A stretch of 64,000 nt of DNA from Ignavibacteria bacterium (GTDB taxonomy: Bacteria; Bacteroidota; Ignavibacteria; Ignavibacteriales; Melioribacteraceae). Of this stretch, positions 1 to 8,301 are shown one piece after another. Below the pieces are notes generated by a model. It saw only the letters and a program-made list of their open reading frames with translations. It made no database searches and was not told the origin of the DNA. Each line of letters starts with the position of its first letter. The first letter of the stretch is position 1. The position numbers and the translations under genes are program-made. The stretch covers positions 95,027 through 159,026 of the forward strand of contig WPAE01000008.1 in assembly GCA_009773205.1 (NCBI GenBank), given 5' to 3'.

Positions 1-1
1 C

Positions 2-595
2 GAAACGAATACCGATTCTGTCTATACTGCAATGAAAACTCCAACTAATTTAAAAGCTGTTCAGTTAATTAACCAGAACAAGATTAATCTTAGTTGGGTT
101 GATAATTCTGTAAGCGAAACAGGCTACATTATTGAAAGAAAAGAAAGCGGGCAATCAAACTTTAATGAAATTGCAACTGTTATTACAAACATTGTTTCAT
201 ACACAGATGTAACAATTGCTAATAAGAAAAATTATCATTACAGAATTAAAGGTTATAACGAAGATGGCCATTCTGCTTACTCTCCCGAAAGTTCGATTCT
301 TGTTGGCGTGGAAAATGAAATTGAAAAACCAGCAGTCTTTGCGTTAGAACAAAACTACCCAAATCCATTTAATCCAAGCACAACAATAGCTTACTCTCTG
401 CCTGAAAGGGTATTTGTAAAGATTAGAGTCTTTGACCTGTTAGGCAAGGAAGTAGAAGTACTTATAAACCAAGAACAAGATAGCGGAAATTACAAGCTAT
501 TGTTCAATGCTGCTTCGCTTAGTAGTGGAACTTATTTCTATGTACTTGATGCTGGAAATAACCGCCAAGTTAAGAAGTTGATAATTGTAAAATAG
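2..595 (+). CDS. C-terminal part of a T9SS-secreted protein with an Fn3 domain (partial)
   Basis: The frame is open from base 2, so the gene starts upstream of the window; the ATG at 32 is probably internal. About the first 100 visible residues form a fibronectin type III domain (NLSWVDNS strand, then YHYRIKGYN and SAYSPESS). The last 85 residues are a type A T9SS sorting domain: NYPNPFNPSTTI, a VFDLLGKEV strand, an SSGTYFY strand and a Lys-rich end. Such proteins cross the outer membrane by T9SS and lose this domain on release or anchoring. The N-terminal enzymatic or binding part is not visible, so the function is unknown. Confidence 0.85.
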   Translation, partial: ETNTDSVYTAMKTPTNLKAVQLINQNKINLSWVDNSVSETGYIIERKESGQSNFNEIATVITNIVSYTDVTIANKKNYHYRIKGYNEDGHSAYSPESSILVGVENEIEKPAVFALEQNYPNPFNPSTTIAYSLPERVFVKIRVFDLLGKEVEVLINQEQDSGNYKLLFNAASLSSGTYFYVLDAGNNRQVKKLIIVK

Positions 596-614
596 GTTCA
601 AAGGACAAGCAAAT

Positions 615-668
615 AAAGCCCTGGTTCGTTAATCCGTTAGCTGACAGATGTACCTGGGCTTTTTAATT
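615..668 (+). terminator. Probable rho-independent terminator
   Basis: AAAGCCCTGG (615-624) pairs with CCTGGGCTTT (653-662) with one mismatch, followed by a T-rich run. The loop is long, about 28 nt. It lies 20 bases after the T9SS cargo gene. Confidence 0.6.
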
Positions 669-759
669 TTAAATTTAGTTGCAACGCTGTGTGTAAGTGT
701 AAGAATGCCAACTAACGAAATTATAAATTCTCAATTAGTACCTCCACCAGAATAATCCA

Positions 760-2736
760 CTAATTTATTTTTTTGTAAATCAAATCATGATTCACTGCTT
801 TTGAAGTAGCCTGCACATACGCTTTAAGCTTGCGTTCCATTTCTTTACTCTCATTTTTATTTCTTAAGTAAGAATTGTATTTAGAATCTGTGGATTTATA
901 ACTTTTATAAAACTCCTTTCGTTTTTCAAAGTCATCTAAATAAACACTCTTATCATCGAAGTAAAGAAAGTTTGGATAGAAAGTCATTGCTCCAAACCCA
1001 CTAAGTTTTTCATCCAACAAAGAACGTCCCATCGAAGAATGAACTGTTGGAATGTGAAGTAAATCTAAAATTGTAGGCAAAATATCTACATGAGTTCCAA
1101 TCTTTGTTTCCTTTTTACTAACAGACTTTGCAGGATCAAAAATTAGCAGTGGAATATGGAATGATGAAAAAATATCGTTCCTTGCTGTGTAGAAAGTATG
1201 ATCGCCTGTAATTACAAAAACAGTATTGTTATACCAGTGTTGTTTTTCTGCAAACTCAAAAAATTTTTGAATCGAAAAATCTGAATATCGCATAGCAGCT
1301 TGGAAAGCAGTTTCTTGCTTGTATTCAGCAAACAATTGTTTTCTATTCTCAGGTATTTTAAATGGATCGTGTGGGGAAAGAGAAAAAATTACACTGCAAA
1401 ATGGTTCTTTGAATTGATTTATTTTATTACCTGCATCAAGAAAAAACGGCTCATCAAAAATTCCCCAAGCGCCGTCGTAAAGCGAATCTGCATAATTTGT
1501 AAATTCAGATTTACTGTAATAGTTTAAGAATCCGGCGCTCGGAACAAAAGCGTCAAATCCCATAGAACCGCTCGCAGCGCCGTGATGAAATGATGTTGTA
1601 TAGCCATGCTCCAAAAGTATTGAGCCCAATCCGCGAATTTTATTTATTTCAACTCGCGAACCAATAATTGAACTTGGAAATACAGCCGGAAGTGAAGCTA
1701 AAATAGATGGAACTGCTTCTATAGAGCGCTGCCCGTTAGCAAGAAAATTAGTATAGAGAATTCCTTTCTTTGCTATGCTGTCGAAAAAAGGCGTGCTGCT
1801 TTCCAATCCCGAAATTGAACCGATATACTCAGCGCTCCAACTTTCCATAATAAAAACAACAATGTTCTTTCTTTCCATTGGTTGATTTGGCTTTTTGATT
1901 CTGAGAAATGGATATTCCTTGTTCAGCATTTCTTCATCATCAGACTTAATTAATTTTGAAACTATAGATGAAGATTCATCATTAGTGTAGAAATTGTAAT
2001 CTGGGAAAGTATATTGGAAGTAGCATCGTATAACTGTGTAAGTGCTGTTAAGAGCCAGATAACCAAGCGGTTTGCTATCCGAAAAAAATGCGTTTGTTTG
2101 TCTTATAGGTTTTAGCTGCAAGCCGCCGCGTATGCCTGTTACAGCAAGCAACATAATAAGCACTAAACTTACTGATGCTCTCCAATAAGAAAACTGTGTA
2201 AATATTTTTTTCTCGACAAGCTTGCATACTTTAAGCGCAATCCAAACGAACAGAGAAGCAAAAAGGAAAAACGCTAAGATAAGCTGCGCATAGTTTTTGA
2301 AAAGTCCGGGGAACATCCTAATTAAGTCTAATGTTTCAGTGAATGGTTCGAATAACAAACGTCTTTGAATTGTTGGATAGTAAGCATAATCTGCAATATT
2401 CAGACCGATGCCTAAAAGATTTAGAAAACAAAAAAACACGAAAAAGAAATGACTGTTCAGCCTAACTTTGTTTAACCTAATTGGCATGTTGTACAAAATT
2501 AGTACCGGTAAATTAATCATCATCAGCGCAGCAATATCAAACCGAATGCCGGAAACGAAAGCATACAGAATTTGGTGAGCAGGCACATCTTGATAAAAAT
2601 CAGAGTTGTATAAGAAAAATCCAGCACGTAAAGCAGTGTAAACTGCAAGCATAAACATAAAGAGCCAGAAACTTACTTTGAAATTTTTCTGGGGAATACT
2701 TCTAAAGAAGTTTAACAGTTGTTTAATTTTATCCAC
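760..2736 (-). CDS. LTA synthase / phosphoglycerol transferase family membrane protein (sulfatase fold)
   Basis: This 658-residue protein has about five hydrophobic segments in the first 210 residues, then an extracytoplasmic sulfatase-fold domain. Visible marks are IVVFIMESWSAEY (first metal site), GQRSIEAVPSILASLP (nucleophile region, probably the Ser after QR) and VITGDHTF (Asp-His metal ligands). This is the LtaS/MdoB layout; such enzymes move phosphoglycerol or similar head groups onto glycans or lipids outside the inner membrane. In a Gram-negative the substrate is more likely a periplasmic glycan or lipid than teichoic acid (inference). The start is GTG at 2736. The gene stands alone on the minus strand. 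Confidence 0.8.
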   Translation of the reverse strand: MDKIKQLLNFFRSIPQKNFKVSFWLFMFMLAVYTALRAGFFLYNSDFYQDVPAHQILYAFVSGIRFDIAALMMINLPVLILYNMPIRLNKVRLNSHFFFVFFCFLNLLGIGLNIADYAYYPTIQRRLLFEPFTETLDLIRMFPGLFKNYAQLILAFFLFASLFVWIALKVCKLVEKKIFTQFSYWRASVSLVLIMLLAVTGIRGGLQLKPIRQTNAFFSDSKPLGYLALNSTYTVIRCYFQYTFPDYNFYTNDESSSIVSKLIKSDDEEMLNKEYPFLRIKKPNQPMERKNIVVFIMESWSAEYIGSISGLESSTPFFDSIAKKGILYTNFLANGQRSIEAVPSILASLPAVFPSSIIGSRVEINKIRGLGSILLEHGYTTSFHHGAASGSMGFDAFVPSAGFLNYYSKSEFTNYADSLYDGAWGIFDEPFFLDAGNKINQFKEPFCSVIFSLSPHDPFKIPENRKQLFAEYKQETAFQAAMRYSDFSIQKFFEFAEKQHWYNNTVFVITGDHTFYTARNDIFSSFHIPLLIFDPAKSVSKKETKIGTHVDILPTILDLLHIPTVHSSMGRSLLDEKLSGFGAMTFYPNFLYFDDKSVYLDDFEKRKEFYKSYKSTDSKYNSYLRNKNESKEMERKLKAYVQATSKAVNHDLIYKKIN

Positions 2737-2932
2737 AATAAACTTTGTAATGTTCCTTCAAAATTACAAAGAATCGCCTTACTGTGTAAATCGCTGCGGA
2801 CAAGAAAATTTTACTTCTTAAAACAGATTATAGCGTGAAGCGACTTAGTAAAAACAGAAACGGATTTTACTTTTTACATCTTGAATCTGAAAAAGAGAAG
2901 TTGCATCTTATTATTATTCAAAAGGAGGATTT

Positions 2933-3130
2933 ATGAAAAAAAATGTTGGCGGTATAGATAGAATAATGCGCTTAGCAGCAGGCTTGGCAATTATAATACT
3001 TGGTATAGTTTTTCAAAGCTGGTGGGGATTAATAGGCATCGTTCCAATTTTTACAGCTGCAATTAATTGGTGCCCGCTTTATATGCCGTTCGGTTTATCT
3101 ACGTGTAAAACTAACAAACGCAAAAAGTAA
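2933..3130 (+). CDS. DUF2892 (YgaP-like transmembrane) small membrane protein
   Basis: This 65-residue protein matches the short DUF2892 family: KNVGGIDRIMRLAAGLAII, a first hydrophobic helix, then GLIGIVPIFTAAINWCPLY and a basic tail. The family supplies the membrane part of YgaP-type rhodaneses and also occurs alone, as here; its role is not established. The conserved Cys near NWCPLY is present. A strong ribosome site (AAAGGAGG) sits about 6 nt before the ATG. Confidence 0.85.
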   Translation: MKKNVGGIDRIMRLAAGLAIIILGIVFQSWWGLIGIVPIFTAAINWCPLYMPFGLSTCKTNKRKK

Positions 3131-3163
3131 TTTTTATGGGGAGCTTACCCGCTCTCCACTTTA

Positions 3164-3269
3164 TTAAGGGCACTTCTAAAAACTACTATTTTCTTGGCGC
3201 TCTTTGCGTTTTCTTTGCGTGCTTTGCGTGAAATTTTTTAATCCAACAGGTTTTAGAGGTGCCATTAAT
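3164..3269. repeat. Inverted-repeat element, family D copy 1
   Basis: The left end TTAAGGGCACTTCTAAAAAC and the right end (reverse complement TTAATGGCACCTCTAAAAC) form imperfect terminal inverted repeats about 19 bp long. The interior carries GC-containing CTTTGCGT repeats. It fills the gap between the DUF2892 gene and the RsbW-like gene. Related ends occur at 28415-28530, 51679-51793 and 25097-25203. Confidence 0.65.
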
Positions 3270-3339
3270 AAAATAATGCTACACTTTGGTCTTTCCATTC
3301 AACTTTTTATATTGCAGTAAAAATAAATGAAAAGTGTAA

Positions 3340-3756
3340 GTGGCAAAGAAAAATTTCTCTTTGATTAGTGATTACGACCAAGTTGCGGGGATTAATATCT
3401 CAATCCGGCACTTTCTTGAAGACGAAAATGTTGAACAGCATATTTGCAATGGTGTAGAAATATGTCTCACTGAAGCATTGAATAATGTTATTAAACACAG
3501 TTACAAAGGGGAACAAAGTTGTAAAATAGATGTAAACGTAGCTGTTGATTCGAAGCTTATGGAAATTCAAATTGTTGATGAAGGGGAAAGCAGAAAAAAT
3601 TTAGAAATAAAAGAGCTTGATTTTGATCCTAACGATATTGATTCTTTACCAGAAAGTGGAATGGGGCTTTATATTATTAAACAGTTAATGGATGAATTAG
3701 ATTATTACAAACTCAATGGTAAAAACTGCTTCGTACTTCGCAAATATCTTTTATAA
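3340..3756 (+). CDS. RsbW-like anti-sigma factor / serine-protein kinase ATPase
   Basis: This 138-residue single-domain protein has a GHKL ATPase of the RsbW/SpoIIAB type. The N box is CLTEALNNVIKHSY, the G1 region is QIVDEGES and the G2 region is ESGMGLYIIKQLMDEL. Family members bind a sigma factor or phosphorylate a STAS antagonist. The start is GTG at 3340 with no strong ribosome site. A SpoIIE-type phosphatase lies 1.5 kb downstream on the other strand, which suits a partner-switching pathway, but no STAS protein or sigma factor is in the window. Confidence 0.8.
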   Translation: MAKKNFSLISDYDQVAGINISIRHFLEDENVEQHICNGVEICLTEALNNVIKHSYKGEQSCKIDVNVAVDSKLMEIQIVDEGESRKNLEIKELDFDPNDIDSLPESGMGLYIIKQLMDELDYYKLNGKNCFVLRKYLL

Positions 3757-3790
3757 TCTTTTCTTTTGTAAATCACAGTCAAATCTGATA

Positions 3791-5299
3791 ATGCTTTTTT
3801 TCATTTTGATTGTATCCGCTCCACATATACTTGCACAAGATTCTACAAGCAGCCAAGTCTTTAGAAATGATTTGCCGCGCCGCCAGCATATAATTAAAGC
3901 AAAGTATCCGTCATATTCTTTAATAGCCGGTTACGTACTTGCTACCGATGCTAACAAAGGCGATCCTTTTGCACAGCACGAATTAGGAATAAGATATTTA
4001 ATGGGAAGCGGCTTTCCAAAAGACACCGTAAAAGCTATTTACTGGATAAGAAAAGCGGTTGATCAAAACTTGCCAGCAGCACGTTTTAATTATGGAATAC
4101 TTCTTTACAATGGAATTGGCGTTCCATGGAATCCGTTTGAGGCTTATCAAAACTTTAATGCTGCAAGCGATGCCGCTTTACCGGAATCGCAGTTTGCTTT
4201 GGGATTATTGTACACAGACAATTTAGCAGTTAACAGAGATTTTGGCAAAGCTTACAAACTTTTCAAGATTTCTGCCGATGGTAAATATCCTCCTGCAATT
4301 GAAGCGATTACGCAAATGCTGAAATCTGGGTTTATTCCTCCAAACGATTCTACTTTTATTCCAGCTGCTAATAGAAAAGATGAAGCCGCACAGGTGCTAA
4401 ATCCTAATTGGGAACTTGATTACTTTGATTTTGAAAACGAAGTAAAGGATACAAGTACAGCTTTTATTAAAAAATTACTGAGTAGTAAGAAAGTAGAACT
4501 TAAAAAACACCTTGGACTGGAAAAATTCGATTCTACAAAAGTTGATACAACTTCATTAGGTCTTCTGGAATTTGCTGCCAACAATGGAAGCCCGGAAGCT
4601 TTGTTTCTTTTAGCAAAAAAATACGAAAAGGGAATTAATGTTAAAAAAGATATTGCTAAAGCTGCATCGTATTATTTGCAGGCAAACCGTTTAGGTTCTT
4701 ATAAAGCAGGTGAAACTTTATATTTGCTTGTTCAGGATTATAAATTTATCGAATCTTTAAAAACCAAAGTAAATCTTGGCGATGCAGAGGCAATGTATTC
4801 TTGGGCTGCAATTACCGCGCTTGGCTACAGCAGCCAAATTGCTAACCAGCAGGCTTTAGATCTTCTCAAGAAAGCTGTAGAAAAAAAACATATACCATCT
4901 ATGATAGAACTTGGTCTTCTTTATATGAATGGAACTTTGGTCGAAAAGAATAAAGAAAAAGCTTTTTCGTATCTGCAAATGGCAAATTCTTTTGGAAGTA
5001 CCGAGGCGGAAATACGCATTGCATTTGCAAATATTATGGACAAAGGCAAAGAAGCCGACTTATCCAAAGAAATAACTACATTGCAAAAGCTGAGCGGCGA
5101 AGGCTCTGTATTTTCACAAACAGTACTTGCATATTGTTACGAAAAAGGAATTGGCTTAAAGGAAGATAAAGCTGTGGCAGTAAAACTTTATAGAGGCGCT
5201 TCACAAAGAGGTAATCAATCTGCGCTTAATTCATTAAAACGTATGTATGATGAACTTAGACCAGATGATGAAACATTCAAAATTTTTGAGACTAATTAG
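3791..5299 (+). CDS. Secreted Sel1-repeat protein
   Basis: The start is set at ATG 3791 because it opens a signal peptide (MLFFILIVSAPHILAQ); the frame is open further upstream but overlaps the previous gene. The 502-residue mature-type protein carries Sel1/TPR-like repeats of about 36 residues, for example AQHELGIRYLMGSG, ARFNYGILLYNGIG, SQFALGLLYTDN and SQTVLAYCYEKGIG. Sel1 repeats form helical solenoids for protein binding, here probably periplasmic. Its stop overlaps that of the convergent phosphatase gene by 4 bases. Confidence 0.8.
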   Translation: MLFFILIVSAPHILAQDSTSSQVFRNDLPRRQHIIKAKYPSYSLIAGYVLATDANKGDPFAQHELGIRYLMGSGFPKDTVKAIYWIRKAVDQNLPAARFNYGILLYNGIGVPWNPFEAYQNFNAASDAALPESQFALGLLYTDNLAVNRDFGKAYKLFKISADGKYPPAIEAITQMLKSGFIPPNDSTFIPAANRKDEAAQVLNPNWELDYFDFENEVKDTSTAFIKKLLSSKKVELKKHLGLEKFDSTKVDTTSLGLLEFAANNGSPEALFLLAKKYEKGINVKKDIAKAASYYLQANRLGSYKAGETLYLLVQDYKFIESLKTKVNLGDAEAMYSWAAITALGYSSQIANQQALDLLKKAVEKKHIPSMIELGLLYMNGTLVEKNKEKAFSYLQMANSFGSTEAEIRIAFANIMDKGKEADLSKEITTLQKLSGEGSVFSQTVLAYCYEKGIGLKEDKAVAVKLYRGASQRGNQSALNSLKRMYDELRPDDETFKIFETN

Positions 5300-6384
5300 T
5301 GAGCCTTTAGTACAATAAACGTTATGTCATCGTTTTGAAGCGCGGTTCCGCGGAAAGATGTAATCGCTCTAAGCAGAGCATTCTTAATATCTTCGGCGCT
5401 TTTATCAGAATTGTTTGCAATTATTCTCTTCACATTTTCTTCTCCAAATTGATCTTTTATTAAATTCATAGCTTCAGTAACGCCATCGGAGCAGAGAAAA
5501 ACAATATCATTTTTCTCCGGCTTTATTTCTGCTGTCTCTATGGTTTTCTCAAAAATACCTCTATCGTTAAGACCAATTCCTAAACCCGCAGTGTTTAGAA
5601 TCTCGAATTCTTTTTTATCAGCCTTTAACCAAATTGCTGGCAAATGTCCGGCTCTTACAATTTTGATGCTTCCATCTTTTTCAATTGATGCAAGAGACAT
5701 AGTTAGAAAGAACTCTTTTCTCAAGTTTTTTGAAAAATATTTTTTTAGGTCAATAATGATTTCCTTTACTTCAAGAACATTATTAAGAAGCTGATGCAAA
5801 ATTGATTGAACACGAACCATGTATAAAGCTGCCGCCATTCCTTTTCCAGAAATATCTCCAACAGTAATGTAAAACTTTTCATTTTGTTCTATCACATCAA
5901 AATAATCTCCGCCTACTTCTCGTGCAGGCTCGTAATAGGTGGCTATATCATAATTAAAAACAGTAGTTCCATGTTTTGGAATTAAATCACTTTGTATTTT
6001 TCTCGCAACGTCTAATTCACCTTTAGCAGAAAGCTTATCTGCAAGTTCGAAAGCAAGTAGAAGGTTAACTATTACAAAAGCCAAAAGCAGATAGACATAA
6101 GAAGGAGATGAATATCCAACAGCAAAAAAAAGCAAAGAGGCTATGTAAAATATTCTTCTTCCTGGAGTTAGTTTTAAGACAAAAGCATTAAAAAGTGAGC
6201 GGATAAAAATAAGAGAGCGTATAAACTTGTTTTTATGCTGATCCGGTTTGGGGATATCATTAGCAAAGAATTCGTAAACCTCGCCAGCTTCTTTCTTAAT
6301 TAATCTTTCGATCTCCTGGTAGCTCATCCCGCTTGTGTATAGCTCGTAAATTCTTTTGATAGGATTTTCGTTTTGAATTGCCAT
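5296..6384 (-). CDS. SpoIIE/PP2C-type serine phosphatase with membrane anchor
   Basis: In this 362-residue protein, residues 1-40 resemble a helix-turn-helix (RIYELYTSGMSYQEIERL). Two hydrophobic segments follow (about 80-115), then a PP2C-like SpoIIE domain: ARKIQSDLIPK, YEPAREVGGDYFDV, VGDISGKGMAAAL and FLCSDGVTEAMN supply the Asp metal ligands. RsbU/SpoIIE-type phosphatases dephosphorylate STAS anti-anti-sigma factors. The RsbW-like kinase encoded nearby on the opposite strand may be a partner (inference). It is convergent with the Sel1 gene, sharing the TTAG stop overlap. Confidence 0.87.
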   Translation of the reverse strand: MAIQNENPIKRIYELYTSGMSYQEIERLIKKEAGEVYEFFANDIPKPDQHKNKFIRSLIFIRSLFNAFVLKLTPGRRIFYIASLLFFAVGYSSPSYVYLLLAFVIVNLLLAFELADKLSAKGELDVARKIQSDLIPKHGTTVFNYDIATYYEPAREVGGDYFDVIEQNEKFYITVGDISGKGMAAALYMVRVQSILHQLLNNVLEVKEIIIDLKKYFSKNLRKEFFLTMSLASIEKDGSIKIVRAGHLPAIWLKADKKEFEILNTAGLGIGLNDRGIFEKTIETAEIKPEKNDIVFLCSDGVTEAMNLIKDQFGEENVKRIIANNSDKSAEDIKNALLRAITSFRGTALQNDDITFIVLKAH

Positions 6385-6497
6385 ATAATTTCATTTATCG
6401 CTTTAGACGGATAAGTTTTTAGTTTGTTTTCTATCTGTGTAGTAAAATATTATTTTCAAACTAAATAATTCAGCCAAACATTTGTAATAAAAAGTAT

Positions 6498-6803
6498 CAC
6501 TACTAACCGACTAAAAAACAGAACACTGACAAGACTGATTATTATGATTTGATTATCAGAGAAAATCACCCCGCTGCCGCAGGCAGGTTACATTTTTTTA
6601 GATTTGATTAAGCCACTTCATCTAACTGTTAAAACGAATAAACGATAGTAATAACAAGCGATTTATGAGCCTACTCTAAAAAGCCTCAAATTGAGTTTTT
6701 GCACTTTGAATTTGAGTAGTAATCAAAGCATTTTTTCATCCGAAATACCTTTTTATAGTAGGCTCATTTATTGTTTTTGAAAAAAATTAGTCGGTTAGTA
6801 GTG
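6498..6803. repeat. 306-bp element with 17-bp perfect terminal inverted repeats
   Basis: CACTACTAACCGACTAA at 6498-6514 is repeated inverted and perfectly at 6787-6803; an outer AAAAA tract extends the similarity. There is no coding frame inside. It encloses a second palindromic element at 6666-6766. Layout is like a MITE (a small non-autonomous transposon). It occupies most of the 584-bp gap between the phosphatase and ccmC, which holds nothing else recognisable. Confidence 0.65.
6666..6766. repeat. Palindromic element, family A/B/C copy A
   Basis: The left end TGAGCCTACTCTAAAAAG pairs with the right end CTTTTTATAGTAGGCTCA with one mismatch. The flanking bases are TTTA on both sides, a possible 4-bp target duplication. 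The terminal 20 bases match the end of copies at 16610-16746 and 21062-21160. Confidence 0.7.
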
Positions 6804-6968
6804 AATTTTTATAAGTGTCATTATATAGAATAGTGTGAAGTTTTTAGTTTATGAGATTTAAGCAAAATGCCTCGTAAGAATTCTAATTGTTCTGCTTTAA
6901 TGTTTTGATAATCATATCATCGTTTCCTATTTTTGAACGCAAATAAATTCAAGGATAAACAGTCTTAG

Positions 6969-7703
6969 ATGTCAAACTATAAATCTCTTATCTGGAAATC
7001 CCTGCTCTTCGTAGTTATGTCTTTTGTAGTTATTGCCGGAATAACTTTCCCAATTGTACCTCAGCCAACAGTATGGTATGAGTTTCCCGTTATTCGCGGG
7101 CTTGAAGAAAAAGCTAAAATTATTTTCTTTCACGTACCTACTGCATGGCTTTCTGTTTTAGCATTTTTAATGGCTATGCTTTACGGAATCCGCTACTTAA
7201 GAAATAAAAATATTGATGATGACTTAAAATCTGCCGCTGCATTGCAGCTTGGAATGATGTTCACGATATTAGCTACAGTTACCGGCTCAATTTGGGCTAA
7301 ATTTACTTGGGGCGCTTTTTGGCATTGGGATCCGCGCGAGACCAGTATTTTCATATTGCTTTTAATTTACGGCTCACTACTCGCATTGCGCTCTGCAGTT
7401 GAAAATGAAGATAAACGCGCACGCCTCTCAGCAGTCTATTCTATAATTGCATTTTTAACCGTACCGTTCTTTATTTTCATAATGCCAAGAATTATGGTTG
7501 GTTTGCATCCCGGCTCTATGGAGTTTGACCCAGTAACCGGTAAAATTGTGCAAGGTACAAGTCCGGTAATAGATTTTAAAATGAACGTAAATATGAGAAT
7601 GGTATTTTTTACTTCACTCTTTGCATTTACAATACTTTATTTCTGGATGTATAAACTTCGTTACAAAACATTAATAATTAAAGACAAACTCTCTAAAAAA
7701 TAA
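6969..7703 (+). CDS. ccmC: Cytochrome c maturation haem transport protein CcmC
   Basis: This 244-residue inner-membrane protein of the CcmC/CcsA haem-handling family has six hydrophobic segments. It has the tryptophan-rich WWD loop (WGAFWHWDPRETS) and flanking His residues (FFHVPTAW, MVGLHP) expected to ligate haem. CcmC loads haem onto CcmE in the periplasm. It is first of four genes with ccmD 11 nt downstream. The ABC subunits CcmA and CcmB are not next to it in the window. Confidence 0.92.
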   Translation: MSNYKSLIWKSLLFVVMSFVVIAGITFPIVPQPTVWYEFPVIRGLEEKAKIIFFHVPTAWLSVLAFLMAMLYGIRYLRNKNIDDDLKSAAALQLGMMFTILATVTGSIWAKFTWGAFWHWDPRETSIFILLLIYGSLLALRSAVENEDKRARLSAVYSIIAFLTVPFFIFIMPRIMVGLHPGSMEFDPVTGKIVQGTSPVIDFKMNVNMRMVFFTSLFAFTILYFWMYKLRYKTLIIKDKLSKK

Positions 7704-7714
7704 AAGAGGTTAAT

Positions 7715-7885
7715 TTGGAAGGTGGATTCTTCGGTTTTCTCGAAAAAAATTCTATTTATATAGTAATGTTTATTGTGCTTGTTGTTTGGCTTGGTATATT
7801 CTTATTTATGCAAAACACAGACAAGCGGCTTAAAGAAATTGAAAAAGAACTGGGTGAAAATAAACCCGCAAGAAAGGAGAATTAG
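7715..7885 (+). CDS. ccmD: CcmD-like small membrane protein
   Basis: This is a short frame of 56 residues starting at TTG 7715, with the ribosome site AGAGG 5-9 nt upstream. One hydrophobic helix (YIVMFIVLVVWLGIFLFM) is followed by a charged tail (KRLKEIEKELGE), the standard CcmD layout. CcmD helps release haem-loaded CcmE from CcmC and the CcmAB ATPase. The stop TAG abuts the ccmE ATG directly. The call rests on size, topology and position, since CcmD sequences are poorly conserved. Confidence 0.8.
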   Translation: MEGGFFGFLEKNSIYIVMFIVLVVWLGIFLFMQNTDKRLKEIEKELGENKPARKEN

Positions 7886-8275
7886 ATGAAAAACAAATAT
7901 ATGTTCGGCGGCGCTATCATTGTTGTGTTTCTTGGCGTGATGGGCTACTTATTTACTCAAACTAATATCCAATACGAAAACGATTTTCAGCGTGTTGTTA
8001 CATCAGGGCAAACTGTAAAAGCAACCGGCGTTTGGGTTAAAGAAAAAAGTATTCAAGTAGATAATGCGGCAAATATAGTATCGTTTTATATTAAGGATGC
8101 TACCGGTGTAGAAATGCGTGTAATGTACAAAGGCAGCATTCCTAATAACTTTGAATCCAGCACAAGTGTAGTTGTAACTGGAAAATTCCAAAATGGTGTT
8201 TTTACGGCAAGCGATATTCTTACAAAATGTCCTTCTAAATACGAAGAAACATACGATAAGCAAGCTAATGCATAA
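7886..8275 (+). CDS. ccmE: Haem chaperone CcmE, CxxxY variant
   Basis: This 129-residue protein has an N-terminal membrane anchor (about residues 5-24) and an OB-fold domain (VKATGVWVKEKSI, VSFYIKDATGVEMRVMYKG, VVVTGKFQNGVFTASDIL). In classical CcmE the haem binds covalently to His in HxxxY; here the matching segment is KCPSKYEE, with Cys115 and Tyr119. The CxxxY form is known from archaea and some bacteria with a variant System I. The ribosome site (AAAGGAG) lies at the end of ccmD. It lies between ccmD and ccmF. Confidence 0.9.
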   Translation: MKNKYMFGGAIIVVFLGVMGYLFTQTNIQYENDFQRVVTSGQTVKATGVWVKEKSIQVDNAANIVSFYIKDATGVEMRVMYKGSIPNNFESSTSVVVTGKFQNGVFTASDILTKCPSKYEETYDKQANA

Positions 8276-8301
8276 TTAGCAGATAGGAGATAAGAGATAT
8301 A

